From positions 1 through 42,339 of the forward strand of contig JAUNQW010000011.1 of the NCBI GenBank assembly GCA_030535975.1: a stretch of 42,339 nt of DNA, in the 5' to 3' direction. The first letter of the stretch is position 1. Every line of letters begins with the position of its first letter. Shown here piece by piece: positions 18,249-25,602 of this stretch. This DNA is from Atopococcus tabaci (GTDB lineage: Bacteria > Bacillota > Bacilli > Lactobacillales > Carnobacteriaceae_A). The notes under the pieces are model-generated. The model searched no databases and was not told the DNA's origin. It saw only the letters and a program-made list of their open reading frames with translations. The position numbers and the translations under genes are program-made.

Positions 18249-18812
18249 TTATTCTAAAATATGTACAATTGATTTTTCTGTGATTACATAATCCATCTTT
18301 TTGTCATGCTCTTCCATTGGTATTTCTAAAGTCTGCAGTTTAGAAAAATAAGGCAGAACCGTCTCTCCATCATAATTTTCTAAAATTCGGTCATAGAACC
18401 CACCGCCATAACCGATTCTTTCCCCCTTATCATTGCAAGAAACACACGGCATAATAATTAAATCTACTTCGTCCAGCGGGATCGTTGGAGCATCCGGACT
18501 GGGTTCTTCAGCACCGTATTTAGCAGTAATCAGTGTGTCGCCGGGTTCATATTGATGAAAATCCATCTCACCCAATTTAATCGTTCTAGGAATACCAATT
18601 CGTTTCCCCTCTTGATGGGCATGTTCAATAATTTTTTTAGTATCCAGTTCTTTTCCCATGCTATAGAAAATATAGATGGTTTCAGCTTTTTTATATAAAT
18701 CAAAATTCAATAATTTCTCATGAATAGCTTGGGTTGCTTGTTCATAATATTCACTAGAGAGCTCTTCTTGTTTAGCAAATACTTCTTCTCTGATTTCTTT
18801 TTTAGATTTCAT
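18249..18812 (-). CDS. fau: 5-formyltetrahydrofolate cyclo-ligase
   Basis: This 187-residue enzyme converts 5-formyl-THF to 5,10-methenyl-THF with ATP. Family marks are the N-terminal KSKKEIREEVFAKQEEL helix, the IYIFYSMGKELDT stretch, and the late ATP- and phosphate-binding segment GERIGYGGGFYDRIL. It is the only complete gene on the minus strand. It diverges from fhs, and the shared 226-base gap holds promoters for both. GGAGG lies eight bases before the ATG on the minus strand. Its product recycles the dead-end folate that serine hydroxymethyltransferase makes in the presence of glycine, so its place beside the glycine cleavage block makes metabolic sense. Confidence 0.93.
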   Translation of the reverse strand: MKSKKEIREEVFAKQEELSSEYYEQATQAIHEKLLNFDLYKKAETIYIFYSMGKELDTKKIIEHAHQEGKRIGIPRTIKLGEMDFHQYEPGDTLITAKYGAEEPSPDAPTIPLDEVDLIIMPCVSCNDKGERIGYGGGFYDRILENYDGETVLPYFSKLQTLEIPMEEHDKKMDYVITEKSIVHILE

Positions 18813-18830
18813 TTTTTTCCTCCAGAATTA

Positions 18831-18859
18831 ATAGTAAGATACATATAATATACTATCAA
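18831..18859 (-). promoter_or_regulatory. Candidate promoter for the cyclo-ligase gene
   Basis: Read on the minus strand, TTGATA (18854-18859) and TACTAT (18831-18836) are 17 bases apart. A second possibility with TTTACA as the -35 overlaps it, so the exact site is uncertain. Confidence 0.4.
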
Positions 18860-18924
18860 TAACTGTAAACTTAATAAACTTAAGGACATTATTAAAAAAA
18901 CAAGTTCCGAGCCAAGGCCTTATT

Positions 18925-18953
18925 TTGAAATTTATTGTGAAATACTGTATAGT
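18925..18953 (+). promoter_or_regulatory. Promoter of fhs
   Basis: TTGAAA at 18925-18930 and TATAGT at 18948-18953 are separated by exactly 17 bases, with TG just before the -10. Predicted transcription starts near 18960, immediately ahead of the leader hairpin. Confidence 0.75.
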
Positions 18954-18961
18954 GTATATAT

Positions 18962-19008
18962 CATTAAATGACTAGGATGTTCTAAGAATCATTCTATGCT
19001 GTTTAATG
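18962..19008 (+). other. Structured 5' leader of fhs
   Basis: CATTAAA (18962-18968) pairs with TTTAATG (19002-19008), and TAGGATG (18973-18979) pairs with CATTCTA (18990-18996) with one G-U. A small TTC/GAA pair continues the stem, giving two stacked helices around an internal loop (TGAC opposite TGCTG). It starts within a few bases of the predicted transcription start and ends about 15 bases before the ribosome site. No U tract follows. It matches no riboswitch that I can recognise. Confidence 0.55.
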
Positions 19009-19038
19009 CCAATTATATTTATTAGGAGGAATTATTTA

Positions 19039-20703
19039 ATGGCTACAGATATTGAGATTGCACAACAGGCTAAGATGCAGCCTATCGAAGACATCGCTGC
19101 TAAATTAGACATCACACCAGATCAAATGGAACGTTACGGTGATTATATTGCTAAAATCGATTACTCGAAAGTTGAAACTGAAGCTAATAAAGGTAAATTA
19201 GTATTAGTTACTGCTATTACTCCGACTCCAGCAGGAGAAGGAAAAACAACTACTTCTATTGGTTTAGCTGATGGATTAACGAAGATTGGTAAAAAAGCTG
19301 CAGTAGCGATTCGCGAGCCTTCCTTAGGGCCGGTATTTGGTGTTAAAGGTGGAGCTGCTGGTGGTGGATATGCCCAGGTTGTTCCAATGGAAAACATCAA
19401 CTTGCACTTTACGGGAGATATCCATGCAATTACAGCTGCTAACAACTTAATTGCTGCTATGATGGATGCTTCTATCCATAACGGTAATCCGACAAATCTT
19501 GACCCACGTCGTGTTGAGTGGAGACGTGCCATAGACATGAACGACCGTCAATTACGTAACATGGTTAATGGTATTGGTAACCGAGCTGATGGTGTTCCTC
19601 GTGAAGATGGATTTGACATCACAGCTGCTTCAGAGGTTATGGCTGTACTATGTTTAGCTGAAGGTGTAGACGACTTAAAAGAGCGTATTGGACGTATCAT
19701 TTTAGGATACACGTATGAAAATGAGCCGGTTACAGTTTCTGAAATTAAGGCTGAAGGTGCAGTTGCATCCTTATTACGTGATGCTCTAAAACCAAACCTT
19801 GTTCAAACATTAGAAGGAACTCCAGTATTTGTACATGGTGGACCTTTCGCGAACATTGCTCACGGAACGAACACGACGATCGCTACAAAAATGTCAATGA
19901 GTAATGCAGACTACACAATTACTGAAGCTGGATTCGGAGCTGACTTAGGTGCAGAGAAGTACATGGACATTGTATCTCGTTTCGCTGACTTTGAACCTGA
20001 TGCGGTAGTTGTCGTTGCTACTATCCGTGCTTTAAAGATGCATGGTGGAAAAGAGTTAGATGAACTCAAGGATGAAGACGTGGATGCAGTGAGAGCTGGA
20101 CTTCCAAACTTAGTGCGTCATATCGAAAACATGCAGGATACATTCGGTATGAATGTTGTTGTAGCTATCAATACATTCCCTACTGATACAGAAGCTGAAG
20201 TTGAAGCTTTACGTGAAGAAGTTGCTGATCGTGGAGTTAACGTCGTACAAGCTACTCACTTCTCTGATGGTGGAGCAGGTGCTACAGATTTAGCTGAAGA
20301 AGTTGTTCGCTTATGTGATGAGCCAAGCACAATCAAATATGCTTACGATTTAGAAGATTCATTATTTGATAAAGTTGAAAAAATCGTTAAAAATGTTTAC
20401 CGTGGAGACGGTGTAGAATTTTCTACTAAAGCGCGTAGAAAATTACAACAGTATGAAGATTTAGGATATGGAAATATGCCGGTATGTGTGGCTAAAACAC
20501 AGATGTCATTTACAGATGATGCTAAACGTAAAGGTGCTCCTGAAGGATTCGAAATCGCAATTGATGACGCATCTATTTCAGCAGGTGCTGGATTCATCGT
20601 TGTACAATCTGGAAGTATCATGAAAATGCCTGGATTAGGTAAAACTCCAGCAGCAACAAAGATTGACGTTGCTAATGATGGAACAATCTCAGGATTATTC
20701 TAA
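19039..20703 (+). CDS. fhs: Formate--tetrahydrofolate ligase
   Basis: Fhs (554 residues) couples formate, THF and ATP to 10-formyl-THF and can also run backwards to make ATP. The ATP-binding loop TPTPAGEGKT is at residues 61-70 and is followed by TTSIGLADGL. Other signatures are REPSLGPVFGVKGGAAGGG and GGPFANIAHG. I chose the ATG at 19039 because AGGAGG sits nine bases upstream; an in-frame ATG at 19006 would add eleven atypical residues and lies inside the leader hairpin. Codon choice is biased towards CGT and GCT/GCA, as in the ribosomal genes, which suggests high expression. It has its own promoter and terminator. Confidence 0.97.
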   Translation: MATDIEIAQQAKMQPIEDIAAKLDITPDQMERYGDYIAKIDYSKVETEANKGKLVLVTAITPTPAGEGKTTTSIGLADGLTKIGKKAAVAIREPSLGPVFGVKGGAAGGGYAQVVPMENINLHFTGDIHAITAANNLIAAMMDASIHNGNPTNLDPRRVEWRRAIDMNDRQLRNMVNGIGNRADGVPREDGFDITAASEVMAVLCLAEGVDDLKERIGRIILGYTYENEPVTVSEIKAEGAVASLLRDALKPNLVQTLEGTPVFVHGGPFANIAHGTNTTIATKMSMSNADYTITEAGFGADLGAEKYMDIVSRFADFEPDAVVVVATIRALKMHGGKELDELKDEDVDAVRAGLPNLVRHIENMQDTFGMNVVVAINTFPTDTEAEVEALREEVADRGVNVVQATHFSDGGAGATDLAEEVVRLCDEPSTIKYAYDLEDSLFDKVEKIVKNVYRGDGVEFSTKARRKLQQYEDLGYGNMPVCVAKTQMSFTDDAKRKGAPEGFEIAIDDASISAGAGFIVVQSGSIMKMPGLGKTPAATKIDVANDGTISGLF

Positions 20704-20722
20704 ATCAATTAAATAAATTCCT

Positions 20723-20757
20723 AAAAAACTGCTTGGATAAAATCCAAGCAGTTTTTT
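20723..20757 (+). terminator. Terminator after fhs
   Basis: A perfect stem AAAAAACTGCTTGGAT / ATCCAAGCAGTTTTTT encloses a short AAA loop and ends in six T. Confidence 0.92.
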
Positions 20758-20800
20758 CTATTGATTAATATAATATATTAAAAGTTAAAATACATGGAAG

Positions 20801-20828
20801 TTGAGAAGTCTTCAAAAAGTGGTATAAT
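20801..20828 (+). promoter_or_regulatory. Promoter of folD-fchA
   Basis: TTGAGA at 20801-20806 and a consensus TATAAT at 20823-20828 lie 16 bases apart, with TGG before the -10 (extended form). Transcription should start near 20835. A hairpin CATCTTT/AAAGATG (20846-20863) follows in the leader, before AGGAGG. Confidence 0.75.
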
Positions 20829-20845
20829 ACAAACTGTATGAAAAA

Positions 20846-20863
20846 CATCTTTTTTTAAAGATG
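20846..20863 (+). other. Leader hairpin upstream of folD
   Basis: CATCTTT (20846-20852) and AAAGATG (20857-20863) form a 7-bp stem with a TTTT loop, about ten bases from the predicted transcript start and ten bases before the AGGAGG of folD. It could stabilise the 5' end of the mRNA or influence ribosome access. Confidence 0.45.
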
Positions 20864-20885
20864 ACAAAATCTTAGGAGGAAAATA

Positions 20886-21737
20886 ATGGCAAAAATTTTA
20901 GATGGAAAAGAAGTAGGAAAAGCACTTAAAGAGCGTGTAAAAGAATCCGCTGAACAATACAGAGAAAAAGGAGTTACTCCTAAATTAGTAGTATTAAGAG
21001 TAGGGGAAGAGAAATCTTCTGTTGCTTACGAAAATGCTGCTAAAAAAGTAATGGAAAGCGTAAGTATTGATTCTGACTCAGTAACATTATCAGAAGATAG
21101 TACAACTGAAGATGTTATTGAAGCCATCGAAAAATTAAACAAGGATGACTCAGTTCATGGAGTTATCATGATGCAGCCACTACCAGAGCAGATCAGTCGT
21201 AGTGAAGTATCAGAGAAGCTAGATCCAAGAAAAGACGTAGATGCACTCAATCCAGTCAATATGGGTAAGCTAGTTGAAGGTAACGAAGAGGCAATGGCTC
21301 CTAGTACACCTGCAGCTGTTATGGAAATCTTGAAATATTACGACTATGATTTAGAAGGTGTAGAAGCTACAGTTATTGGTTCAAGCCCGGTAGTAGGTAA
21401 ACCAATGTCTATCATGTTATTAAATGCTGGTGCAACAGTGGCCAATACTCATGGTAAGACAAAGGACAATAGACTCCACACTATGAAATCAGACATCATC
21501 GTCTCTGCTACAGGAGCTTTACACTTAGTAGACGATTCATATATTCCTGAAGGTGCTACAGTTATTGATGTTGGTTACGGTTATAAAGATGGTAAACCAA
21601 CTGGAGATGTTAACTATGATGTAGTAGAATCGATTGCAGGAGCTATTACTCCGGTTCCTGGCGGGGTAGGATCAGTTACAACTGCGGTATTAGCTTCACA
21701 AGTAGTTAAAGCTGTTGGGTTGCTAACTGGTAAGTAA
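20886..21737 (+). CDS. folD: Methylenetetrahydrofolate dehydrogenase / methenyltetrahydrofolate cyclohydrolase
   Basis: FolD (283 residues) oxidises 5,10-methylene-THF to methenyl-THF, usually with NADP, and hydrolyses the product to 10-formyl-THF. The active-site region SVAYENAAKK carries the conserved Tyr and Lys. GVIMMQPLPEQI and the nucleotide-binding segment VIGSSPVVGKPMS follow, and the C-terminal PVPGGVGSVTTAVL is the folate-site loop. TTAGGAGG precedes the ATG. It is followed by fchA, whose enzyme overlaps its cyclohydrolase activity. Together with Fhs it links methylene-THF to formate. Confidence 0.97.
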   Translation: MAKILDGKEVGKALKERVKESAEQYREKGVTPKLVVLRVGEEKSSVAYENAAKKVMESVSIDSDSVTLSEDSTTEDVIEAIEKLNKDDSVHGVIMMQPLPEQISRSEVSEKLDPRKDVDALNPVNMGKLVEGNEEAMAPSTPAAVMEILKYYDYDLEGVEATVIGSSPVVGKPMSIMLLNAGATVANTHGKTKDNRLHTMKSDIIVSATGALHLVDDSYIPEGATVIDVGYGYKDGKPTGDVNYDVVESIAGAITPVPGGVGSVTTAVLASQVVKAVGLLTGK

Positions 21738-21774
21738 TCCTATTTAACCGGTATAAATAAAGGAGAGGCTATAT

Positions 21775-22401
21775 ATGAAAGAATCGAGAATTGTTGATTT
21801 CGTTGATAAATTAGGTTCAAAAGAACCTACTCCTGGTGGTGGTGCAGCGGCAGGTGTTGCAGCAAGTATGGGAGTTGGCGCGGTTGTTATGGCGATGGAA
21901 TTTTCTAATGGTAGTAAATTAGAAAAGGATGAGCAAGACTTATTAACAAACCGTATCAATGAATTAAACGAAATCAAAGAAGTTTTCAAAGATATCATTG
22001 ATCGTGATGCAACAGATTTTGAACCTTTATCGAATGCTTACGGAATGGCAAGAGAAACAGATGAAGAAAAAGCTGCTCGTACCGAAGCTATTCAAGAAGG
22101 GCTAGTGACCGCATCACAACCTCCAATCGATTTATTAAATAATGCAGAAAAAGTAATTGATATTGCAGAGGAAGTCCTCCCGCTTATCAAAAAAGGCATT
22201 ATTTCTGATGTGGGTGTCGGCGTGCAGTTGATACGTGCTGCTATCTTATCAAGCTCTTTAAATGTTTATATTAACGCATCTTCACTTAAAGATGAAGAAA
22301 AGAAAAATAAATATATTAAAGATACTGAACAAACTTTAGAAGAATATGTAGCTAAAGCTGATCAAATATTTGATAAAGTAAATGAGGTCATAGGGGTCTA
22401 A
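21775..22401 (+). CDS. fchA: Methenyltetrahydrofolate cyclohydrolase / formimino-THF cyclodeaminase
   Basis: This 208-residue all-helical protein belongs to the cyclodeaminase/cyclohydrolase (FTCD_C) family. The folate-binding signature PTPGGGAAAGVAA is at residues 19-31, and SDVGVGVQLIRAAI near 143-156 is the second conserved helix. Members either release ammonia from 5-formimino-THF, as in histidine or purine breakdown, or hydrolyse methenyl-THF in formate metabolism. No formiminotransferase lies nearby, so the cyclohydrolase role is more likely here. AAAGGAGAGG lies before the ATG. It is 37 bases after folD with no terminator between, so the two are probably cotranscribed. Confidence 0.88.
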   Translation: MKESRIVDFVDKLGSKEPTPGGGAAAGVAASMGVGAVVMAMEFSNGSKLEKDEQDLLTNRINELNEIKEVFKDIIDRDATDFEPLSNAYGMARETDEEKAARTEAIQEGLVTASQPPIDLLNNAEKVIDIAEEVLPLIKKGIISDVGVGVQLIRAAILSSSLNVYINASSLKDEEKKNKYIKDTEQTLEEYVAKADQIFDKVNEVIGV

Positions 22402-22437
22402 CATAACCGGGCCTTTTGTGAATATAGTTAATAATGA

Positions 22438-22465
22438 TTGAAATTGCAGAAGTTTGTGATAAAAT
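22438..22465 (+). promoter_or_regulatory. Promoter of gcvT-gcvH
   Basis: TTGAAA at 22438-22443 and TAAAAT at 22460-22465 are 16 bases apart, with TGA before the -10 (extended form). Transcription should start near 22472, directly at the base of the following hairpin. No terminator was seen after fchA, so read-through from folD is also possible. Confidence 0.65.
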
Positions 22466-22472
22466 ATATTTG

Positions 22473-22505
22473 TACAATTACGGTAGTGAACCTACCCAAT
22501 TTGTA
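22473..22505 (+). other. 5'-terminal hairpin of the gcvT transcript
   Basis: TACAATT (22473-22479) pairs with AA and TTGTA (22498-22505, one T bulged), and GGTAG (22482-22486) pairs with CTACC (22492-22496) around a TGAAC loop. It is only 33 bases, ends 23 bases before the gcvT ATG, and lacks the conserved cores of a glycine riboswitch. It could be an mRNA-stabilising stem or a protein-binding site. Confidence 0.5.
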
Positions 22506-22528
22506 ATATTAAAGAATGGAGTGATTTA

Positions 22529-23674
22529 ATGAGTGAAATTCAAGACATTCAATTAGACGATAACGGTTTACGCAAAACACCACTTTACGATTATTATGTT
22601 GAGCAAGGTGTAAAATTAGTAGACTTTGGTGGGTGGGCACTTCCTATCCAATTCACAAGCATTAAAGAAGAGCATGATGCAGTGCGTAACAGCGTTGGAT
22701 TATTTGATGCTTCACACATGGGAGAAATACGTGTAACGGGTGACGATGCAATCGGATTCTTAGATACGATTTTATCGAACGACCTCACAAAAGTTTCAGA
22801 TGGTCAAGCAATCTACAATGCAGTAACTAATGAAGAAGGATATACTTTAGATGACTTAATCATCTACAAGAATTCTGATCAAGACATCATGGTTACTCCT
22901 AACTCAGGTAACTATGAAAAAATCTATAAATGGTTAGAAAAACACAATGATGGATCAGTAGAAATTAGTGATGAAACTGCTGAGTGGGGCTTAATCGCTA
23001 TTCAAGGACCAGATGCTGAAGAGGTACTAGCAAAAGTTACGGATGCTGACTTACCAAGTATCAAAGGTTACCATTTCTCAGCTAATGAAACAGTTGCCGG
23101 TGTCGAGGATGTAGTAGTTTCTCGTACAGGTTATACTGGAGAAGATGGCTTTGAGTTATATATCCCATGGAATGAAACTCGCTCTATTTGGGAAAAATTA
23201 CTAGAAGTTGGAGCAGATAAAAACATTACTGAATGTGCTTTAGGTTCACGTGATACTTTACGTCTTGAAGGTGGAATGGCTCTTTACGGTAATGATTTAT
23301 CTGAAGAAATCAATCCTCTTGAAGGTGGTATCGGCTTTGCAGTTAAAACAGGAGACAAAAAAGAAGTTGACTATCCTGGAAAAGCTGCTTTAGAAGCATA
23401 CAAACAAGCACCTGCCAGCGAACGCCGTGTATCTAAAGGCTTCGAATTAGATGGTAAAGGAATTGCTCGTCAAGGATATGAAGTATACTCAACTGATGGA
23501 GAAACACAAGTTGGTGTGGTAACTTCAGGAACTAAGAGTCCTACATTTGATAAAGCAATTGGTTATGTTATGGTTAACAAGGAGTATGCGGACAATAACG
23601 ATGAAGTATTAATTCAAGTTCGCAAAAACAAAGTACCAGCAAAATTTGTTAAAAAAGACTGGTTAAGACGTTAA
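22529..23674 (+). CDS. gcvT: Glycine cleavage system T protein (aminomethyltransferase)
   Basis: GcvT (381 residues) takes the aminomethyl group from lipoyl-GcvH and, with THF, forms 5,10-methylene-THF and ammonia. The FGGWALPIQF segment (33-42), LFDASHMGEI (58-67), the Asp pair in YTLDDLIIYK (D108/D109, the catalytic region), VSRTGYTGEDGFELY and the C-terminal GVVTSGTKSPT are all typical. An extra dozen N-terminal residues before KTPLYDYYVE make it slightly longer than the Bacillus enzyme. A GGAG lies ten bases before the ATG. The protein is strongly acidic, and the gene uses codons typical of high expression. Confidence 0.96.
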   Translation: MSEIQDIQLDDNGLRKTPLYDYYVEQGVKLVDFGGWALPIQFTSIKEEHDAVRNSVGLFDASHMGEIRVTGDDAIGFLDTILSNDLTKVSDGQAIYNAVTNEEGYTLDDLIIYKNSDQDIMVTPNSGNYEKIYKWLEKHNDGSVEISDETAEWGLIAIQGPDAEEVLAKVTDADLPSIKGYHFSANETVAGVEDVVVSRTGYTGEDGFELYIPWNETRSIWEKLLEVGADKNITECALGSRDTLRLEGGMALYGNDLSEEINPLEGGIGFAVKTGDKKEVDYPGKAALEAYKQAPASERRVSKGFELDGKGIARQGYEVYSTDGETQVGVVTSGTKSPTFDKAIGYVMVNKEYADNNDEVLIQVRKNKVPAKFVKKDWLRR

Positions 23675-23737
23675 TCTTTACTTATGTTAATTAATTTATT
23701 AATTAAAAATATTTAAATTAAAAGGAGAATGTTTAAT

Positions 23738-24106
23738 ATGGCTGAAGTATTTTATACAGAAGATCACGAATGGATTTCTATTGATGGGGACACAGTACGC
23801 GTTGGAATTACTGACTACGCTCAAGATCAATTAGGAGATATCGTTTACGTTGAATTACCAGACGAAGACGACGAAGTTGAAAAAGGTGAAGAAGTAGGTT
23901 CAGTTGAATCAGTTAAATCTGTTTCTGAAATTTATGCTCCAGTAAATGGAACTGTTTCTGCTGTAAACGAAACAATCGACGATGCTCCTGAAACAGCGAA
24001 CGAAGATCCTGAAGGAGAAGGTTGGTTCTACGAAGTTACTGTTGATGGAGAAGTTGATACTTCTAACTTCATGGACAAAGCTGCTTACGATGCATCTATC
24101 GAGTAA
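23738..24106 (+). CDS. gcvH: Glycine cleavage system H protein
   Basis: GcvH (122 residues) is the lipoyl carrier that moves the aminomethyl group between GcvP, GcvT and the L protein. The lipoyl lysine is K60 in VESVKSVSEIYAP, within a typical biotinyl/lipoyl hammerhead fold; YTEDHEWI near the start and ANEDPEGEGW towards the end are family marks. The ATG at 23738 is preferred because AAAGGAGA is well placed; an in-frame ATG nine bases earlier is too close to it. The protein is very acidic, as usual. The 63-base gap after gcvT is AT-rich with TTAATTAA repeats. A strong terminator follows. Confidence 0.97.
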   Translation: MAEVFYTEDHEWISIDGDTVRVGITDYAQDQLGDIVYVELPDEDDEVEKGEEVGSVESVKSVSEIYAPVNGTVSAVNETIDDAPETANEDPEGEGWFYEVTVDGEVDTSNFMDKAAYDASIE

Positions 24107-24143
24107 TTAGTAAAATCTAATATTAATATTTAATATTAGTGGT

Positions 24144-24184
24144 ACCTCGTGGTCACTTTTAAAGGTAACCACGAGGTGTTTTTT
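24144..24184 (+). terminator. Terminator after gcvH
   Basis: ACCTCGTGGT (24144-24153) pairs perfectly with ACCACGAGGT (24168-24177), followed by G and six T. It separates gcvT-gcvH from gcvPA-gcvPB. Confidence 0.92.
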
Positions 24185-24193
24185 AAATAATAA

Positions 24194-24207
24194 ATTAAGC
24201 GCTTTCA
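24194..24207 (+). promoter_or_regulatory. cre-like site upstream of gcvPA
   Basis: The bases ATTAAGCGCTTTCA match the CcpA operator consensus at the last eleven of fourteen positions (AAGCGCTTTCA) but lack the leading TGA. The site lies between the gcvH terminator and the gcvPA ribosome site, where a weak promoter (TTAAGC, 16 bases, TAAATA) would overlap it. Catabolite repression of glycine decarboxylase is inference from this single site. Confidence 0.35.
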
Positions 24208-24249
24208 TTAGTGCTGTAAATACATTGAATTTAAAAGGAGTGAATTGTA

Positions 24250-25602
24250 TTGGTGCAACGTAGATATTTACCAAATACAGAGCAAGATAGAAAAGATATG
24301 TTAGAGAGCATTGGCGTTAATGATATTATGGAACTTTTTGAAACAGTTCCAGAAGATGTGCGTATCAATGAGAAAATGGATTTACCAGATCAATTATCTG
24401 AATATGAATTAGTAAAATACTTTAATGAATTAGCTAATAAAAATACTAATTCATCACAAGTACCATTCTTCTTAGGAGCTGGAACTTATGATCACCATAT
24501 TCCGAATTTAGTTCACCATATTACCTCCCGCCAAGAGTTCTTGACGGCATATGTTCCTTACCAGCCAGAAGTTTCACAAGGTGAGTTGCAGGCAATGTTC
24601 GAATGGCAGACGATGATCTGTGAATTAACAGGTATGGAAGTTACTAACTCAGGTATGTACGATGGCTTTAATGCTGTTGCTGAAGCTGCGAACTTAGCTA
24701 AAGGGAGCAATAAAAAAGGTACTAAAGTTTTAGTATCTGGAGCTGTTCATCCTCAAGCAATCGAAAACTTAGATACTTACGGCTATACCCGTGATTATGA
24801 AGTAGAAGTTATTGATACAAAAGCTGATGTTACTGATTTAGATGACCTGAAATCTAAGTTAGATCCTAAAGAAACTGTTGCTGTAGTTGTTCAATATCCA
24901 AACTTCTTTGGATCAATTGAAGATATTAAAGCAATTGCTGATTTAGTTCATGAAACAAAAGCTGAACTAATTGTTTCATCAAACCCATTAGCTCTAGGTA
25001 AGTTAGAAGCTCCGGGTAAATTAGGTGCAGATATGGTTGTTGGAGATGTTCAGCCATTCGGTATTCCTATGTCTGTTGGTGGACCGCATGCAGGTTACCT
25101 AGCAGTTAAAAAATCATTAACTCGTAAATTACCTTCGCGTATTATTGGTCATACTTATGACAGTGATGGAGAAGAAGGATTCGTTATGGCTCTATCTACA
25201 CGTGAGCAACACATCCGTCGTGAAAAAGCTACATCTAACTATTCTTCCAACCAAGCATTATTTGGACTAACTTCTGCAATTACTATGTCTGTTCTAGGTA
25301 AAGAAGGAATCCAAGAAGTGGCACAACGTAACATCACTAATGCTCACTATCTAGCTAAGAAAGTAGAAGAAGCAGGATTTGAATTAGTTAATGAAAGTCC
25401 TTACTTCAATGAGTTCAGTGTTAAATTAAACAAAGATATCGCAGAAGTTAACTCAGCTTTATTAGAAAAAGGCTATGTTGGCGGATACGATGCTTCAGAT
25501 GCATATGGAGAAGAAAATATTTATCTCTTATGTGCTACTGAAAAACGCACGAAAGAAGAGATGGATGAATTTGTTAATGCTCTAGCGGAGGTGGCTAAAT
25601 AA
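24250..25602 (+). CDS. gcvPA: Glycine dehydrogenase (decarboxylating) subunit 1
   Basis: GcvPA (450 residues) is the N-terminal half of the split, PLP-dependent P protein that decarboxylates glycine and loads the aminomethyl group on GcvH. Family segments include RYLPNTEQDRKDMLE at the start, FLGAGTYDHHIPNLVHHI, TAYVPYQPEVSQGELQAMFE, GMYDGFNAVAEAA and IGHTYDSDGE. The start is a TTG nine bases after AAAAGGAG; the next codon is GTG and could also serve. The stop TAA shares its last base with the gcvPB ATG, so the two subunits are translationally coupled, matching their 1:1 complex. Confidence 0.97.
   Translation: MVQRRYLPNTEQDRKDMLESIGVNDIMELFETVPEDVRINEKMDLPDQLSEYELVKYFNELANKNTNSSQVPFFLGAGTYDHHIPNLVHHITSRQEFLTAYVPYQPEVSQGELQAMFEWQTMICELTGMEVTNSGMYDGFNAVAEAANLAKGSNKKGTKVLVSGAVHPQAIENLDTYGYTRDYEVEVIDTKADVTDLDDLKSKLDPKETVAVVVQYPNFFGSIEDIKAIADLVHETKAELIVSSNPLALGKLEAPGKLGADMVVGDVQPFGIPMSVGGPHAGYLAVKKSLTRKLPSRIIGHTYDSDGEEGFVMALSTREQHIRREKATSNYSSNQALFGLTSAITMSVLGKEGIQEVAQRNITNAHYLAKKVEEAGFELVNESPYFNEFSVKLNKDIAEVNSALLEKGYVGGYDASDAYGEENIYLLCATEKRTKEEMDEFVNALAEVAK

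Noticed and set aside
18860-19038. THF riboswitch in front of fhs
   Set aside because: The conserved folate aptamer blocks were not recognised; the leader has its own different two-helix fold.
22402-22528. Glycine riboswitch upstream of gcvT
   Set aside because: The gap is only 127 bases, and most of it is promoter and a short hairpin. The conserved glycine aptamer cores were not found.
23675-23737. TTAATTAA repeats between gcvT and gcvH as a regulatory element
   Set aside because: The spacer is almost pure A/T, so short palindromes are expected by chance, and no U tract or promoter accompanies them.
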